Shown here piece by piece: positions 54,738-64,000 of a stretch of 64,000 bases of DNA. The notes below the pieces were generated by a model. The model did no database searches and was not told the DNA's origin. It saw nothing but the letters and a program-made list of their open reading frames with translations. This stretch comes from Prorocentrum cordatum (Eukaryota > Sar > Dinophyceae > Prorocentrales > Prorocentraceae): positions 51,862-115,861 of the forward strand of contig CAUYUJ010019083.1 in NCBI GenBank assembly GCA_963575745.1, in the 5' to 3' direction. A program made the position numbers and the translations under genes. Position 1 is the stretch's first letter; every line of letters begins with the position of its first letter.

Positions 54738-55567
54738 GTGGCGTCAGTCCACGGCGAGTGGTCTGGTCAGTGGGAACGCGCGTGTGGATGGCGCCTGCAA
54801 GTGGCCAAGCTGCGAGCTCGGGGTCCGCGGTGCCGTGCCTGGGCCTCCCTGCCCCGGCAGACGCCTGGAGCGGCCGCGCCCCGAGCAGCTGCGCAGGCCA
54901 GCCAGCGCAAGAGCCAGAACGGCATCAACACCGTCGCGGACCACGGAGCAGATTGCTCATGCGAGGGGGGAAAGGGGCCAAGCGCATGGCTGCATCGTCG
55001 AGCACCGGTGCTCGGAGCTGTGAGCAGAGTTGAGGGCCGCAGTCCGCGGCGCTGGCAAGGGCCGGGTCACCACCGCGGGGGTGCCCTCCCACCACTCACC
55101 ACCGGAGGCCCTCCGACCAGGAATTTCCTGTCTCGCGTTGGCGTGGAAGCAAGCTCTTGGATTACTGTTCTGAAGGAGGGGCTCGCATGCATCCGCGACG
55201 ACTCCCAGATGAACAACTTCGAGACCTGCGAGCTGGCCCGGCGGGACCGACGCCACGGCTCGCGCTGCGAATCCTGTGCTTTTGTGCAGAAGGGACTTGG
55301 GCAGACGTTGAGAAGCTAAGATATTTTGACAGGGCTCCAGGCATCTTTCTGAGTGATGACCGCGAGTACGACGTTAGGAGGCTTTTAAGGGTAGGTGGAT
55401 TTGCGCCAAGTGCGGAGATAGCCTTGCCCAACGTCTGGGGCTTTCCACTTTTGTCTGCGGGGCCCACTCCAAGGGGTCTGAGGGGCCCCTGCGCCCCCGC
55501 GCGTGTCTGTAGGGCGGGCCGGTGCTCTCCGCTAGGACTCATTCGCCAAGACTTCCTCACCGTCTGA
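54738..55567 (+). CDS. Putative coding region with one frame change, unknown
   Basis: Frame one (to 55319) includes KSQNGINTVADHGADCSCEG, VGVEASSWITVLKEGLACIR and MNNFETCELARRDRRHGSRC. Frame two (from about 55280 to 55567) continues with GTWADVEKLRYFDRAPGIFL, SDDREYDVRRLLRVGGFAPS and AEIALPNVWGFPLL. The switch near 55280-55315 may be an unrecognised intron or a frameshift. The charged, balanced composition makes coding likely but there is no known motif. An 82-bp minisatellite starts just after the stop. Confidence 0.45.
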
Positions 55568-55589
55568 CTATGATGCTGAACCTCGTGCA

Positions 55590-56250
55590 GCATCTTCACG
55601 GATGAACTGCGGGCCGTTTCCCAAACGTGGTTTTCGCTCCAGCGCGGTTCGAATTTTGCCCCAACAGGTTGTGGCAGTTTCGCGGATGGAGGGCGGGGCG
55701 TTTTCAATACGGGGGTCTCGCCTTGGCGCTGTGCACGTTCGTCTTGAGAGCTCGGAGCAGCTTCGCAGATGGAGGGCGGGCCGTTTTCGAAGCGTCTCTC
55801 TGGCCTCAGCGCCGCGCGCACTCGTGTCAAACATTCGCAGCAGTTCCACGGATGCAGGGCGTTTTTTTTGTTTTTGATTTTTTGGTTTGTTTGTGTGTGT
55901 GTGTGCGTGTTGGTGTAATATGTATATATACATGCAACCAGTGTTTCTTCTTTTCAGCATGTGGTTCTCACCATCGCGCCGCGCACATGAGTGTCAACCA
56001 TTTGCGCAGTGATACACATGGAGTTTATTGTATACACCAACTGTGGCTCTCGCCGAGGCGCCGCGCACATTCATTTTAAAATCTCGCAGCAATTTCGCAC
56101 ATGTAGGGCGGATCCTTTACAACATGTCTTTTTCTTGAACGCCAGGTACATTCGCTTTAAACGTTTGTAGCAGTTACACGGATTGGCATGGACAGTCGGG
56201 TGGGTTCGCGGTGTTCAAGTTCTAGGGATTGTGCCTCTGCCCGCTTTAGG
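55590..56250. repeat. Degenerate 82-bp tandem repeat
   Basis: Seven or so units marked by GCAGTTTCGCGGATGGAGGGC, GGCGCCGCGCACRTTCGT and AACATTCGCAGCAG. Unit starts near 55592, 55675, 55757, 55839, 55995, 56085 and 56167. The fourth is lengthened by a T-rich and GT/TA insert (55862-55930). Confidence 0.75.
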
Positions 56251-56637
56251 ATTGTGAGGACGCAACAGTCACGCGGATTCGCGGCATTGGAGTCCCAGGA
56301 ACTCTGCTTTGGCACGGTTGGGGACCCTCAGACGGCTAGCTTCCAATGAGACATCTACCACCATGCGAATACATTCTTGTAGGGACCTATGAGAAGGAAG
56401 ACGGAGCCTGGCAGGAGGGTGTATTTCAACATAGTTGATGTTTCTTTGATTTACACTGGTCCTCCTCCTCCTCCGTGTCCTCCTATCCCTCCCTCACGCC
56501 CTCCAGCCTCCCTCCCTGCCTGCCTCCCCCTCGCTGATCCGTCCCCCGGCCTCCGCCTCCACCTCGCCCTCCCTCTTCCTTCCCCCCCCTCCCGGTCTCC
56601 CTCTCCTACCCCCCCATCCTGGGGGAGGCGCTGCAGC

Positions 56638-57038
56638 AGAGGCGGCGGAGGGGCCGCGGGTCGCGCCGCCGCGCGGCTCGCTGCAGCCACTCCGCGCAAG
56701 GGCGCGCAGACCGCAGCGCGCCTGCGCGGCCCCGGGCCCCCGGGAGGGCCCTCGTCTCTCTCCGGGCAAGCGCCGCAAGACCGCGACCGCAGCCGTGCTT
56801 CCGCCCCTCCTCGGAGGGCACCAGCTATACACCTGCACCGGCCCCGGCCGGGCCGATCCTGGGCCCAGGAGCGGTGCGCATGCATTCTGCCCAAGGCGGG
56901 GGGGCGTCTACCCCGATCCTGGGTCCAGGGTGATCCTGGCCAGGATCGGTGTTGGTGCATAGTTGGTACCTCTTCCTACCTCATCCCGCCTCCTCCTCCT
57001 CCTCCTCCTCCTCCTCCTCCTCCTCCTCCTCCTCCTCC

Positions 57039-57080
<42 letters not shown>

Positions 57081-57450
57081 CCCTCCTCCTCCTCTCCTCC
57101 TCCTCCTCCTCCTCCTCCTCCTCCTCCTTCCCCTCCTCCTCCTCCTCCTCCCCGCAGGAGTGCCGCGCGGTCACCTGGAAAATGGTATCCGAGGCGCGCG
57201 CCGGCGGCGCCGAGCCGCGCGGCCCGCCCAGCACCCCCTCCTCCGGGCTCCGCGCTCGCCCGCGCTCTCGCCGGCTCCCCTTAAGTTGGGCGTGTCCCTC
57301 TACAGGAGGAATATTCTGACAATTTCGACTTTTTGCTTGTAAGCAAAATCTGACTATTGTGAACTCTTCCTCCAAAATCCGACTGTAGGGGGACATGCAC
57401 GACCTAAGGCTCGCCCCCTTCTTCTCCGTCGGAAGTGCCACACCAGTGCT
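56638..57450 (+). CDS. Two exon-like blocks and an introner, unknown function
   Basis: Block 1 (about 56640-56950), after a pyrimidine tract and GCTGCAG, has high GC3 and reads RLAAATPRKGAQTAARLRGP and CACILPKAGGRLPRSW. A CTC/CAT tract (56993-57155) ends CCCCGCAG at 57157. Block 2 (57158-57273) reads ECRAVTWKMVSEARAGGAEP and SSGLRARPRSRR. Removing element E6 (57274-57408, GC...AG) continues it as LAPFFSVGSATPVL and TGA; left in, the frame ends at TGA 57317-57319 inside the element. Basic, low-complexity protein with no family recognised. The block 1 frame could differ. A perfect palindrome GATCCTGGCCAGGATC lies at 56931-56946. Confidence 0.5.
56993..57155. repeat. CTC and CAT microsatellite (pyrimidine tract)
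   Basis: CTC triplets with an ATC run (57039-57078), ending directly at an AG acceptor. Confidence 0.95.
57281..57407 (+). mobile_element. Introner-like element E6, shortest copy
   Basis: 127 bp, TTAAGTTGGGCGTGTCCCTC ... GGGGACATGCACGACCTAA. Flanks GGCTCCCC (57273-57280) and GGCTCGCC (57408-57415) match 7 of 8. Excision of 135 bp gives GC...AG and keeps frame. Confidence 0.85.
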
Positions 57451-58179
57451 CTGACCACAACGTCGGAGTCTCAGAGGAGGAAGAGGTACCAGTATTGCTA
57501 TGCCCATCCCTAGTTTTTTTGTCGCTCTCTGGGGGCCTCATGGGAGGCCCTCGTCGCCACGGCTGGATTCGCCTCGAGATTCTGGTCAGAACGCACCCCG
57601 CAAGAGGTTTGATGATCTCGATTTAGGGTTAGCCAGGGCCCCGGTTAAGGGGAGCCGGTCAGTGATTGGGCCCCGAGGTCCAAAATATGGACTGGAATCA
57701 CTAAACCAGGTCTGCCGTGGCTGGTGTTTTTCGGGTGACGGTGTTAGTGGAATGGGGCGGGGGGGCGTTCCCTAGTACACATCACTAAACTAGGTCCCAC
57801 TAAACCCAGTTTTGCCAACGCCCGATTGATTTCGATCCGATTCGACACTGCGTTCCGACTTCGGTTCAGGTTCCTTTTGCGCAGGCTTCGCCACAGGCCG
57901 CCAGACGTCGATTTTACGGCGCCCGCCGATCTACCTCCCGATTCCTGCCGATCCGTTGCCTTTCGATTGCCGGTTCGAGTTTCCGATCTGATTTTTTGGG
58001 ATTTTCGGAGGCTGGCAGAAGGGCTCGTTGGACAAGGTCGGTTTCGCTGGACGACTCGAGGTCCTCCCAGCCCGACCTTGGGCACTCCAGCACGACCTGA
58101 GGCGCCCCAGCAGCCGTCGAAATCACCCTTCTTGAACCCGACCTTCTCGCCGTCCTCGAGATATCCTGGGTCCCAGATC
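57451..58179. other. No gene recognised
   Basis: Mixed-complexity sequence with small internal repeats (ATCACTAAACYAGGTC at 57697 and 57781). Nothing identified. Confidence 0.4.
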
Positions 58180-58372
58180 GGCGGCGAGCGGGGGGGGGAA
58201 GTGAGAAGGGGTGGGCCTGCTCAAAAGGCTCGGAAGCCCCCCAGTCTTCCGAAAAGTTTTCTAGGCCTGCCCCGAAGAGGCAGAAGGCATCTTAGCAGGT
58301 GCGAGGGCTTCTGAGAAATCCCGCCGCCTTCTGAGACGGCCTTCTCCTTCTCACTTCCCCGCCTCGCTCGCC
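58180..58372. repeat. Foldback repeat, family G copy 4 (best-preserved ends)
   Basis: 193 bp. Left GGCGGCGAGCGGGGGGGGGA then AGTGAGAAGG; right CCTTCTCACTTCCCCG-type sequence ending CTCGCTCGCCGCC, giving inverted ends of about 30 bp. Middle contains CTTCTGAGAAATCCCGCCGC. Confidence 0.8.
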
Positions 58373-58559
58373 GCCAACCAGGAGGCGGTGCGGTGGCGGA
58401 CCGTGCGGTGAGGTCTCTTGGGGCATCCGCCGTCACCGCCCGGGATGCACCAGGCGGTGTCGGGACTCCCCGTCTCCTCGGTCACCGCCCGAGTCCTGCC
58501 CAGCCTGGTGCTCGAGGATCGATGGGGGGTCTCTTCGAGGCTCGAGCAGTCTTGTTCTT

Positions 58560-58613
58560 GTTGTTGTTGTCGTCGTCGTCGTTGTTGTCGTCGTCGTCGT
58601 GGTCGCCGTCGTC

Positions 58614-58645
<32 letters not shown>

Positions 58646-58648
58646 TGA
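58560..58648. repeat. GTT/GTC microsatellite
   Basis: GTTGTTGTC then GTC run, preceding TTTCTAGAGAATAATTAG, a start shared with the J copy at 63165. Confidence 0.9.
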
Positions 58649-58659
58649 ATATTCATTTC

Positions 58660-59940
58660 TAGAGAATAATTAGTGTTGATCTCTGGAAACAGTTCCGCGC
58701 GCTCTCGCCTCGACGCCGGTTACATTTTCTCTGAAGACGAGGCTCCCGCACGAGCGTTGACTTGAGTGTAAATGTGGGCCCATGGAGGCCTGGCTACGAC
58801 GACAACGGCTCCCGCTCGATAACTCCTCACACATTTACCCCGAGACAGCCTGGCCAGAGAGGCCCCCGAACTCAGAAACGCCGCTCTCGCTCGAGACTTC
58901 CTCATAATTCTGCTTTCAGAGCTGCGACCAAACGATCATTTGCACTCTTTCATTTTTATAAGAGATGGTGTTGGTTTTTTCTGTACTCAATGTGAGTTGT
59001 AGGCGAGCTGGGGAGCTGGGAAGCACACCGTTTAACAGGAAGTCATGAGACACAGTCGCGCACAGCATCGAGACCTCTGAGAGTGGTCTGGTACGCTACA
59101 GAGGGAGGCAGGCTGTTCGAACTGTTCACGAGCGCTAGTCTGCAGCATCGAGACCTCTGAGATCGGTCTGCTACCAGAGCTGCGACCGACAAACTATTTG
59201 TGCTGTGCAAGCAGCTACCGAGCTCGCAGGCTCTACACGTGACGAGAGCTTCTTAAGAATTTCAGATAGTTTGGAAACATCTTTTTAGCTTATGTCGTGA
59301 AATATCTTGTGCGGGTGTTTGTCTCAACTGAACTCGCGCTGTGGACAAGCAAGGAGCTGTCAAGCACATTTCTATGAAACCGCCTCGCGCGAGCTGAGCG
59401 CGAGATTGCCGCGCCCCAGCCACGACGACAAGGGCTCCTGCTCGATACTTCTTCACGATTTTCTCCGAGAGCCCCTGGCCAGGAAGGCCCCCGAACTCAG
59501 GAACGGTGCTCTCGCTCGAGACTTTATCGTGATTCAGTCAAATTGGTGGAGGCCCAACTGGGCTCCCATTCGATACTTCCTTAAGATGTATTCGCAAAGG
59601 CCCTTGCCAGAGAGGCCCCCGAACTCAAGAGTGGCGCTCTCGCTCAAGACTTTCTCGTAATTCAGGCAAGTCGGTGGAGGCCCAGACACGGCCACACGGG
59701 TTCCCGTCCGACATTTTTCTATATGTATTCCGAGAGCCCCTGGCCAGAGAGGCCCCCGAACTCAGGAACGGCGCTCTCGCTCGAGAGTTCCTCGCACTTC
59801 AGTCAGTGGCCGACGAGGAAAATATCCCCCCCGAAAGGGGGTGCAATCGAAGACGACGTGGGCGGGTATCGAGGGTTGGGGTATACAGAATGCAAGACAC
59901 GCGTGCCAGTAAGAGCGAACAGTGTTAAAATGGTTGTTGT
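58660..59940 (+). repeat. Composite repeat J, diverged copy with 130-bp tandems
   Basis: CTCGCTCGAGACTTCCTC subunits as in J. At 59400-59815 three units of 128-138 bp carry GGCCAGAGAGGCCCCCGAAC (59491, 59619, 59757 for the CCGAAC part). It closes with AGAGCGAACAGTGTTAAAAT and a GTT patch at 59935. The middle (58990-59280) is unrelated and unidentified. Confidence 0.7.
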
Positions 59941-60162
59941 TGTTGGTGGTGATGGTGGTTGTTTTTGGTGTGTCTTGTTTTGTTCCCTCTCCGTGTTTGG
60001 GGCCTCTGGAGGCCTTCATGGGGTCTCCAGAGGCATTCGAGGAGTGACGCCTCCGCGCACTTTTGCCCCACGACGAGCCGATGATACCCGGTCGGCGGAT
60101 GCGTGGGGTCACGTGCTGGTCGCGTCATCAACGACTTGGCCACCTGCGCTGGATTGGAAATC

Positions 60163-60215
60163 TCTCTCTCTCTCTCTCTGTCCGGAGAGAGGGAGAGAGA
60201 GAGAGAGAGAGAAAA
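60163..60215. repeat. CT run facing an AG run
   Basis: CTCTCTCTCTCTCTGTCCGG followed by AGAGAGGGAGAGAGAGAGAG: an inverted dinucleotide hairpin. Confidence 0.9.
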
Positions 60216-60329
60216 GAGGGGGGACAGATGTGTTGCTCTGTGCTCCTTTTGACCGAGCGGACATGTGAGACATGGTTTCCACGACATGGTAGGTGACAGC
60301 CTATTCTCTAGTTATGCTTAACCATGCTG

Positions 60330-61175
60330 ATGCGACAGGAGCTGGCCATGACCCATGAGGAGTTCAATCTAAATGCCAAGCCCGCAGACGTTCCTGCCGT
60401 ACGTGCTCGGCTGAACTTGGGCTTTCGTCGATGGCACTCCGAAGCCGTACGGTTGTTCTCCATCTAGTGCACGCCTGGATGTCCTGGGGAGGAAACGCTT
60501 GCAGAATCGACCATCAGAGTCAGCCTTACTGTAAACGTGCTTGGTGGTACAGGAGAGGCGAGCGCAACGTTAGGGCGAGCCTGTGCCCTTCACATTGCGG
60601 GCATGGGGCTGACACTGTCAGGACTTACTGGCCATCGGTCGCTACATGGGTCCTGCTGGTGGCACCTGCATGGGAGCCGCTGCCACTTGAGGACCCACTG
60701 AGGGTCCCACCGCTACCTTACAAGCATTAGCCTTTTCTGGCTAGCTCGGATGCCGAGGGGATGGACCTCCATGGACGAAGCCGTGGCGGCAATCCAAAAG
60801 AGGGGTGTTGTGCGACTTTCGGAAACCGTGGGGGCACATGCAGACGTCAGGGATCCTGTGATCCCTAGACCCCTTTTCTGACTTCTCTCGTAGATGCACA
60901 GCAGGCCATCTGCGGCAATGGCGTCGCATAAGCGAGCACAAGACAGAGTCGGTTGACCGTGATCATAGACTTTCGGACTACGTAGGAGGTTTGGAGATGC
61001 ATCTTGCAGCAGCATTTTCGACAGAGGCCGCTCGAGGTCAGATGCAGCCGATTTGTTGCTGGACGGAGCCTGCCCTGGCCAAGGCTTGCACCGACAGGGG
61101 AGTGTTGGGCGAGACCTGCGCAAATATGAAGCGCGCCCGTACTCAGGCAAATATTGTGCGCGGTGTGAAGTTCTA
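60330..61175. other. Possible remnants of coding sequence, strand unclear
   Basis: + strand fragments include ELAMTHEEFNLNAKPADVPA (60340), close in style to TQEEFKANLL of the broken gene at 17.7 kb, WTSMDEAVAAIQKRGVVRLS (60758) and QPICCWTEPALAKACTDRGV (61041). They are in different frames with stops between. The minus strand is open for 166 codons (60713-61213) without clear protein character. I cannot decide, so no CDS is called. Confidence 0.3.
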
Positions 61176-61259
61176 GGCCAGGCAGGCCACTGTCGCTGGA
61201 TATCTTGAGGCATTGCGAGCGCTACAACTCCAAGCGTATTTTTTAATGTTTAACGCTTC

Positions 61260-61570
61260 GCGTATCCCCACCAGCCCATCCAGGAACGTTGCCCAGAGGA
61301 GCTACCCTTCTCGGTGGAGCGTGGCATCACTTGGAGAGCCCGGGCGGCCTCGTTGGCCCGAGGCATCTTGGATGCCGCTCGGAGTCTCTCGGGATGTCTC
61401 TCGGGATGTCTCTCGGGATGTCTCTCGGGGTCTCTTGGAAGCCTGTTGAGGCGTCATTGGGGCCTTCCTGGTGGCTCTTGGGGGCCTCTTGGAAGCCTCT
61501 TGGAGGCCTCTTGGGGCGCCCCTTGTGGTTTCTTGGCGCTCCGGGCCGTCTTGGAGCCATCTTAGAGACC
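61260..61570. repeat. GGCCTCTTGG-type repeat with 12-bp tandem
   Basis: Degenerate GCCTCTTGGAGG units, and TCTCTCGGGATG in about 3.5 perfect tandem copies at 61386-61430. Opposite-strand relative of 15330-16420. Confidence 0.75.
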
Positions 61571-61867
61571 ATCGATCAAACAATGAATATGACATGATGT
61601 GGAGTTTGTTTTTTAACGCGGATTGCCTCACAATCGCATCGCACTTTCATTTTTTGGCAACGGCGTTTACGATGACCACTGAAGTGGATCGCCTCCCTGT
61701 GTGTCTGCTGTGGACGGCGACTCTCGCAAATTATGGTATGACGGATACTATGGACCGAGACCCCCTTTGACAAGGATTGCACATTAATGGTTGACTTCGC
61801 CTTCTTGTGAATTGAGGCCCTGCGGCACGTTAGTCATGAGACCGATGGGCGTGACGCTTCATTGGCT

Positions 61868-62205
61868 AGATCGTTGTCGTCGTCCTCCTCCTCCTCTTCC
61901 TTTTATTCTTTTGCCGGCTCCTCCTCCTACCTCCCTTGTCCCTCGTCCTCTTCCTTCGCCTTCTGCATCTCTTCTTCCTCCTCCCTCCCTCCTTTGCCCT
62001 CCTCCTCCTCCTCCTCCTCCTTCCCATTCCCTTTCTCTTCCTCTCCACCTTTTTCACCCCTCCCTTGCCACTCTCTTCTCTTCCTGGCCGCCTTCTTCCT
62101 CCCCTTCCTTCTACTTATCCCCCCCTTCCTCCCCATCCCCCTCGTCCTCCAACTCCTCCTCCTCCTCATCCTCCTCCTCCTCCTCCTCCTCCTCCTCCTC
62201 CATCG
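61868..62205. repeat. CTC/CTT pyrimidine tract
   Basis: Pyrimidine-rich throughout, with CTC runs at 61995-62020 and 62150-62200. Confidence 0.95.
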
Positions 62206-62219
62206 CCGCTGTGTGCCAG

Positions 62220-62345
62220 GCGAGGGGGTGCTCACTCCCAGGAGGGCGCGACGGACGTTCTCCTGAGGGGTGCCGCTCCCGTGTCCGAGCGCGCGAGCCG
62301 CGCTCGAGCGCCTTGCGGCCACGGTCGCCCAGCTCGTGCGTCGTC
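62220..62345 (+). CDS. Exon-like island after pyrimidine tract
   Basis: GTGTGCCAG at 62211-62219 resembles the acceptor GTGCCAG at 12574-12580. The following frame has raised GC3 and reads RGGAHSQEGATDVLLRGAAP then VSERASRARAPCGHGRPARA, followed by GTC and GGA repeats. No family recognised. Confidence 0.4.
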
Positions 62346-62349
62346 GTCG

Positions 62350-63145
62350 TCGCCGCAGGAGGAGGAGGGAGGAGGAGGAGGAAGAGAAGGTATCGGGGAT
62401 CATGGAGCAATGAACGTGGAGCAAGGTGGAGGGAGACGGGAGGATGAGGATGAGGATGAGGAGGAGGAGGAGGAGGAGGAGGAGGAGGAGGAGGGGGTGG
62501 AGGAGCGAGGCGGGAGGTTGAGGAGGATAAGGCACTGGGGAGGAGGAGAAGGAGGAGGAGGAGGAGGAGGAAAGGAGGAGACGGAGCACGTGGATGAGGG
62601 GGGAGGGGACATGATAGAACTGCGGATTCAAATGGTATGGTATGGGTTGTGCTGCTGCAGCTGTTGATGATGCTGCTGATGATGCTGATGATGATTGTGA
62701 TGGTGATGAGGAGGAGGAGGGTGAGGGGGAGGGGGAGGAGAAGGAGGAGGGCGAGCGGAGGACTAGAAGGTGGTTGATACGGATGGTGATGATGATGCTG
62801 CTGACGATGATGCTGATGATGCTGATGATGATGTTGATGATGATGCTGATGATGCTGATGCTGATGCTGATGCTGATGCTGATGCTTACGATGATGTTGA
62901 TGATGATGGTGGCGATGCTGCTGCTGCTGATGATCAGGATGCTGCTAATGATGGTGACTACGTTGATGTTGTTGATTGTGATGATTGTGGCGATGCTAAT
63001 GTCTATCCATGGCGATAATTATGCTCACGATGCTGATCATGCTTATGCGGCTGCTGCTGAGGATGATGCAGAAGAAGGTCACGATGTTGAGGACGATGAT
63101 GACGATGCCGATTACGATGAAGATGGCGACGATCATGATGATGCA
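62350..63145. repeat. GGA then GAT/GCT microsatellites
   Basis: GGA/GAG purines to 62590 and again 62705-62755, then GAT/GCT triplets to 63145. Confidence 0.93.
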
Positions 63146-63164
63146 GTTGTGGCTGAATTCCCAT

Positions 63165-64000
63165 TTCTAGAGAATAAGTTTGTCGACCCCCCTAGTACAC
63201 CTGGTGCTTTTTCAACTGAAGTGCTCCTCTTGGGGCTCGCACCCTGTTTTTTACAAGGGAAAATCTTCCTACTCAGACTGTGCCCCTGGCCCCAGGTTTA
63301 CAACAACAACGGCTCCCGCCTGACACTTCCTCACAACTTATTTCAAAGTCGCGCTCTCGCGCGGCAGGTCTTCACAATTTGTGCAGGAAGCGAGGTCTCG
63401 CGTGGGACTTCATTGCAACTTATTCAGACGCCGCGCCCTCGACACTTGGAGATTACGCTCTCGTTTTTGCTTTTGACGATAGTCGCGCCATCGCTCGAGA
63501 CCTCTTCGCGATCCACGCAGGACTCACGTTTCAGCAACCCGCCTGCTCGACCTGGCCGCTGGGGCCCGCCCGGGGCCCGCCTTCCGACCCGCCCGCTAGG
63601 GTCTGCCCACCGGATCTGCCCGTCTAGTTCTGCCACGTGTCTTCCGCTCCTAGTCTCCCTCCTGCCAATCTCTCGTGCTTCATCCTTCTCCCTCCCACTT
63701 CCATCCGTCCTCTCTTCCCCTGTTTTAGTCTGCGCTAAATGCACGTGACAGGTGAGGGTGATATACCTTCAATGAGGGTACGATCGAAGACGAAGAGGGC
63801 TGGTACCACGGGTTAAGGATATACGTGTTGAATGGCACGCGAGCAGATAGGAGCGAACTGTCTGCACACGTCTGTTGTTATCGTTGTCGTTGTTGTCGTG
63901 GTTGTCGTTGTTGTTGTTTTGGTTGGTGGTGTTGGTGATGCTGTTGTGGTTGTCGTTGTGGTTGTTGTAGCTGTTGTTGTTGTGGTGTTGATGTGGGTTG
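63165..64000 (+). repeat. Composite repeat J, copy at right edge (cut by window end)
   Basis: TTTTTCAACTGAAGTGCTCC, TTTACAACAACAACGGCTCC, CGCGCTCTCGCGCGG subunits, then GAGCAGATAGGAGCGAAC (63842) and a GTT/GTC run to the end. Same order as 9101-10055. Confidence 0.8.

Overview
The window reads as nuclear DNA of a dinoflagellate-type alga (Prorocentrum, Polarella or Symbiodiniaceae-like). This is an inference from overall character, not from a marker gene. The DNA is GC-rich and dominated by very long microsatellites. Coding islands are short, isolated and very rich in G/C at third codon positions. Several apparent introns are bounded by GC...AG rather than GT...AG. One relic of a non-LTR retrotransposon of a type common in such genomes is present. 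I see no rRNA, tRNA, CRISPR, bacterial operon, phage or organelle gene, and no complete gene of known function.

Layout. 0.3-2.6 kb: array of a 90-bp repeat. 2.8-4.9 kb: GAT microsatellite. 5-8.6 kb: foldback repeat, CT, TTAGC, CATAG, GTAGAT and CTA arrays. 8.6-15 kb: five copies or part-copies of a composite repeat (GTT microsatellite, 11-bp GCGACCCACCC minisatellite, conserved box, 0.6-1.4 kb body); the last two are inverted. 15.3-17.4 kb: further tandem repeats. 17.4-23.2 kb: the most protein-like part, a broken gene and a 400-residue orphan reading frame on the + strand, separated by an inverted copy of the 90-bp family and a TTTTCGTGCC minisatellite. 23.4-36.6 kb: exon-like islands interleaved with short transposons that have terminal inverted repeats and target duplications. 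36.6-45.5 kb: mostly microsatellites and repeats. 45.7-46.2 kb: LINE relic on the minus strand. 46.4-57.5 kb: more exon-like islands (46.4, 48.5, 51.3, 54.7, 56.6 kb). 57.5-64 kb: repeats, ending in another composite element.

The main finding is a family of seven short elements (127-404 bp, called E here) with inverted ends related to TCGGGCAtgTCCCTCTACA. Six are flanked by recognisable target duplications, mostly 8 bp, and the seventh by a weaker one; all seven lie in one orientation. In two places removing the element plus one duplicate joins two high-GC3 reading frames across a GC...AG boundary (30.46-30.62 kb and 57.27-57.41 kb). That is the signature of introners, transposons that create introns. 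A second foldback family (F, five copies) also sits between exon-like segments, and one E copy carries a third, nested element with its own 8-bp duplication. Almost all coding islands and all E copies point the same way (+), which fits the one-directional gene arrays of dinoflagellates.

Functions of the coding islands are not recognised except for the retrotransposon fragment. Exon limits are read from frame, GC3, pyrimidine tracts and duplications, without transcript evidence.
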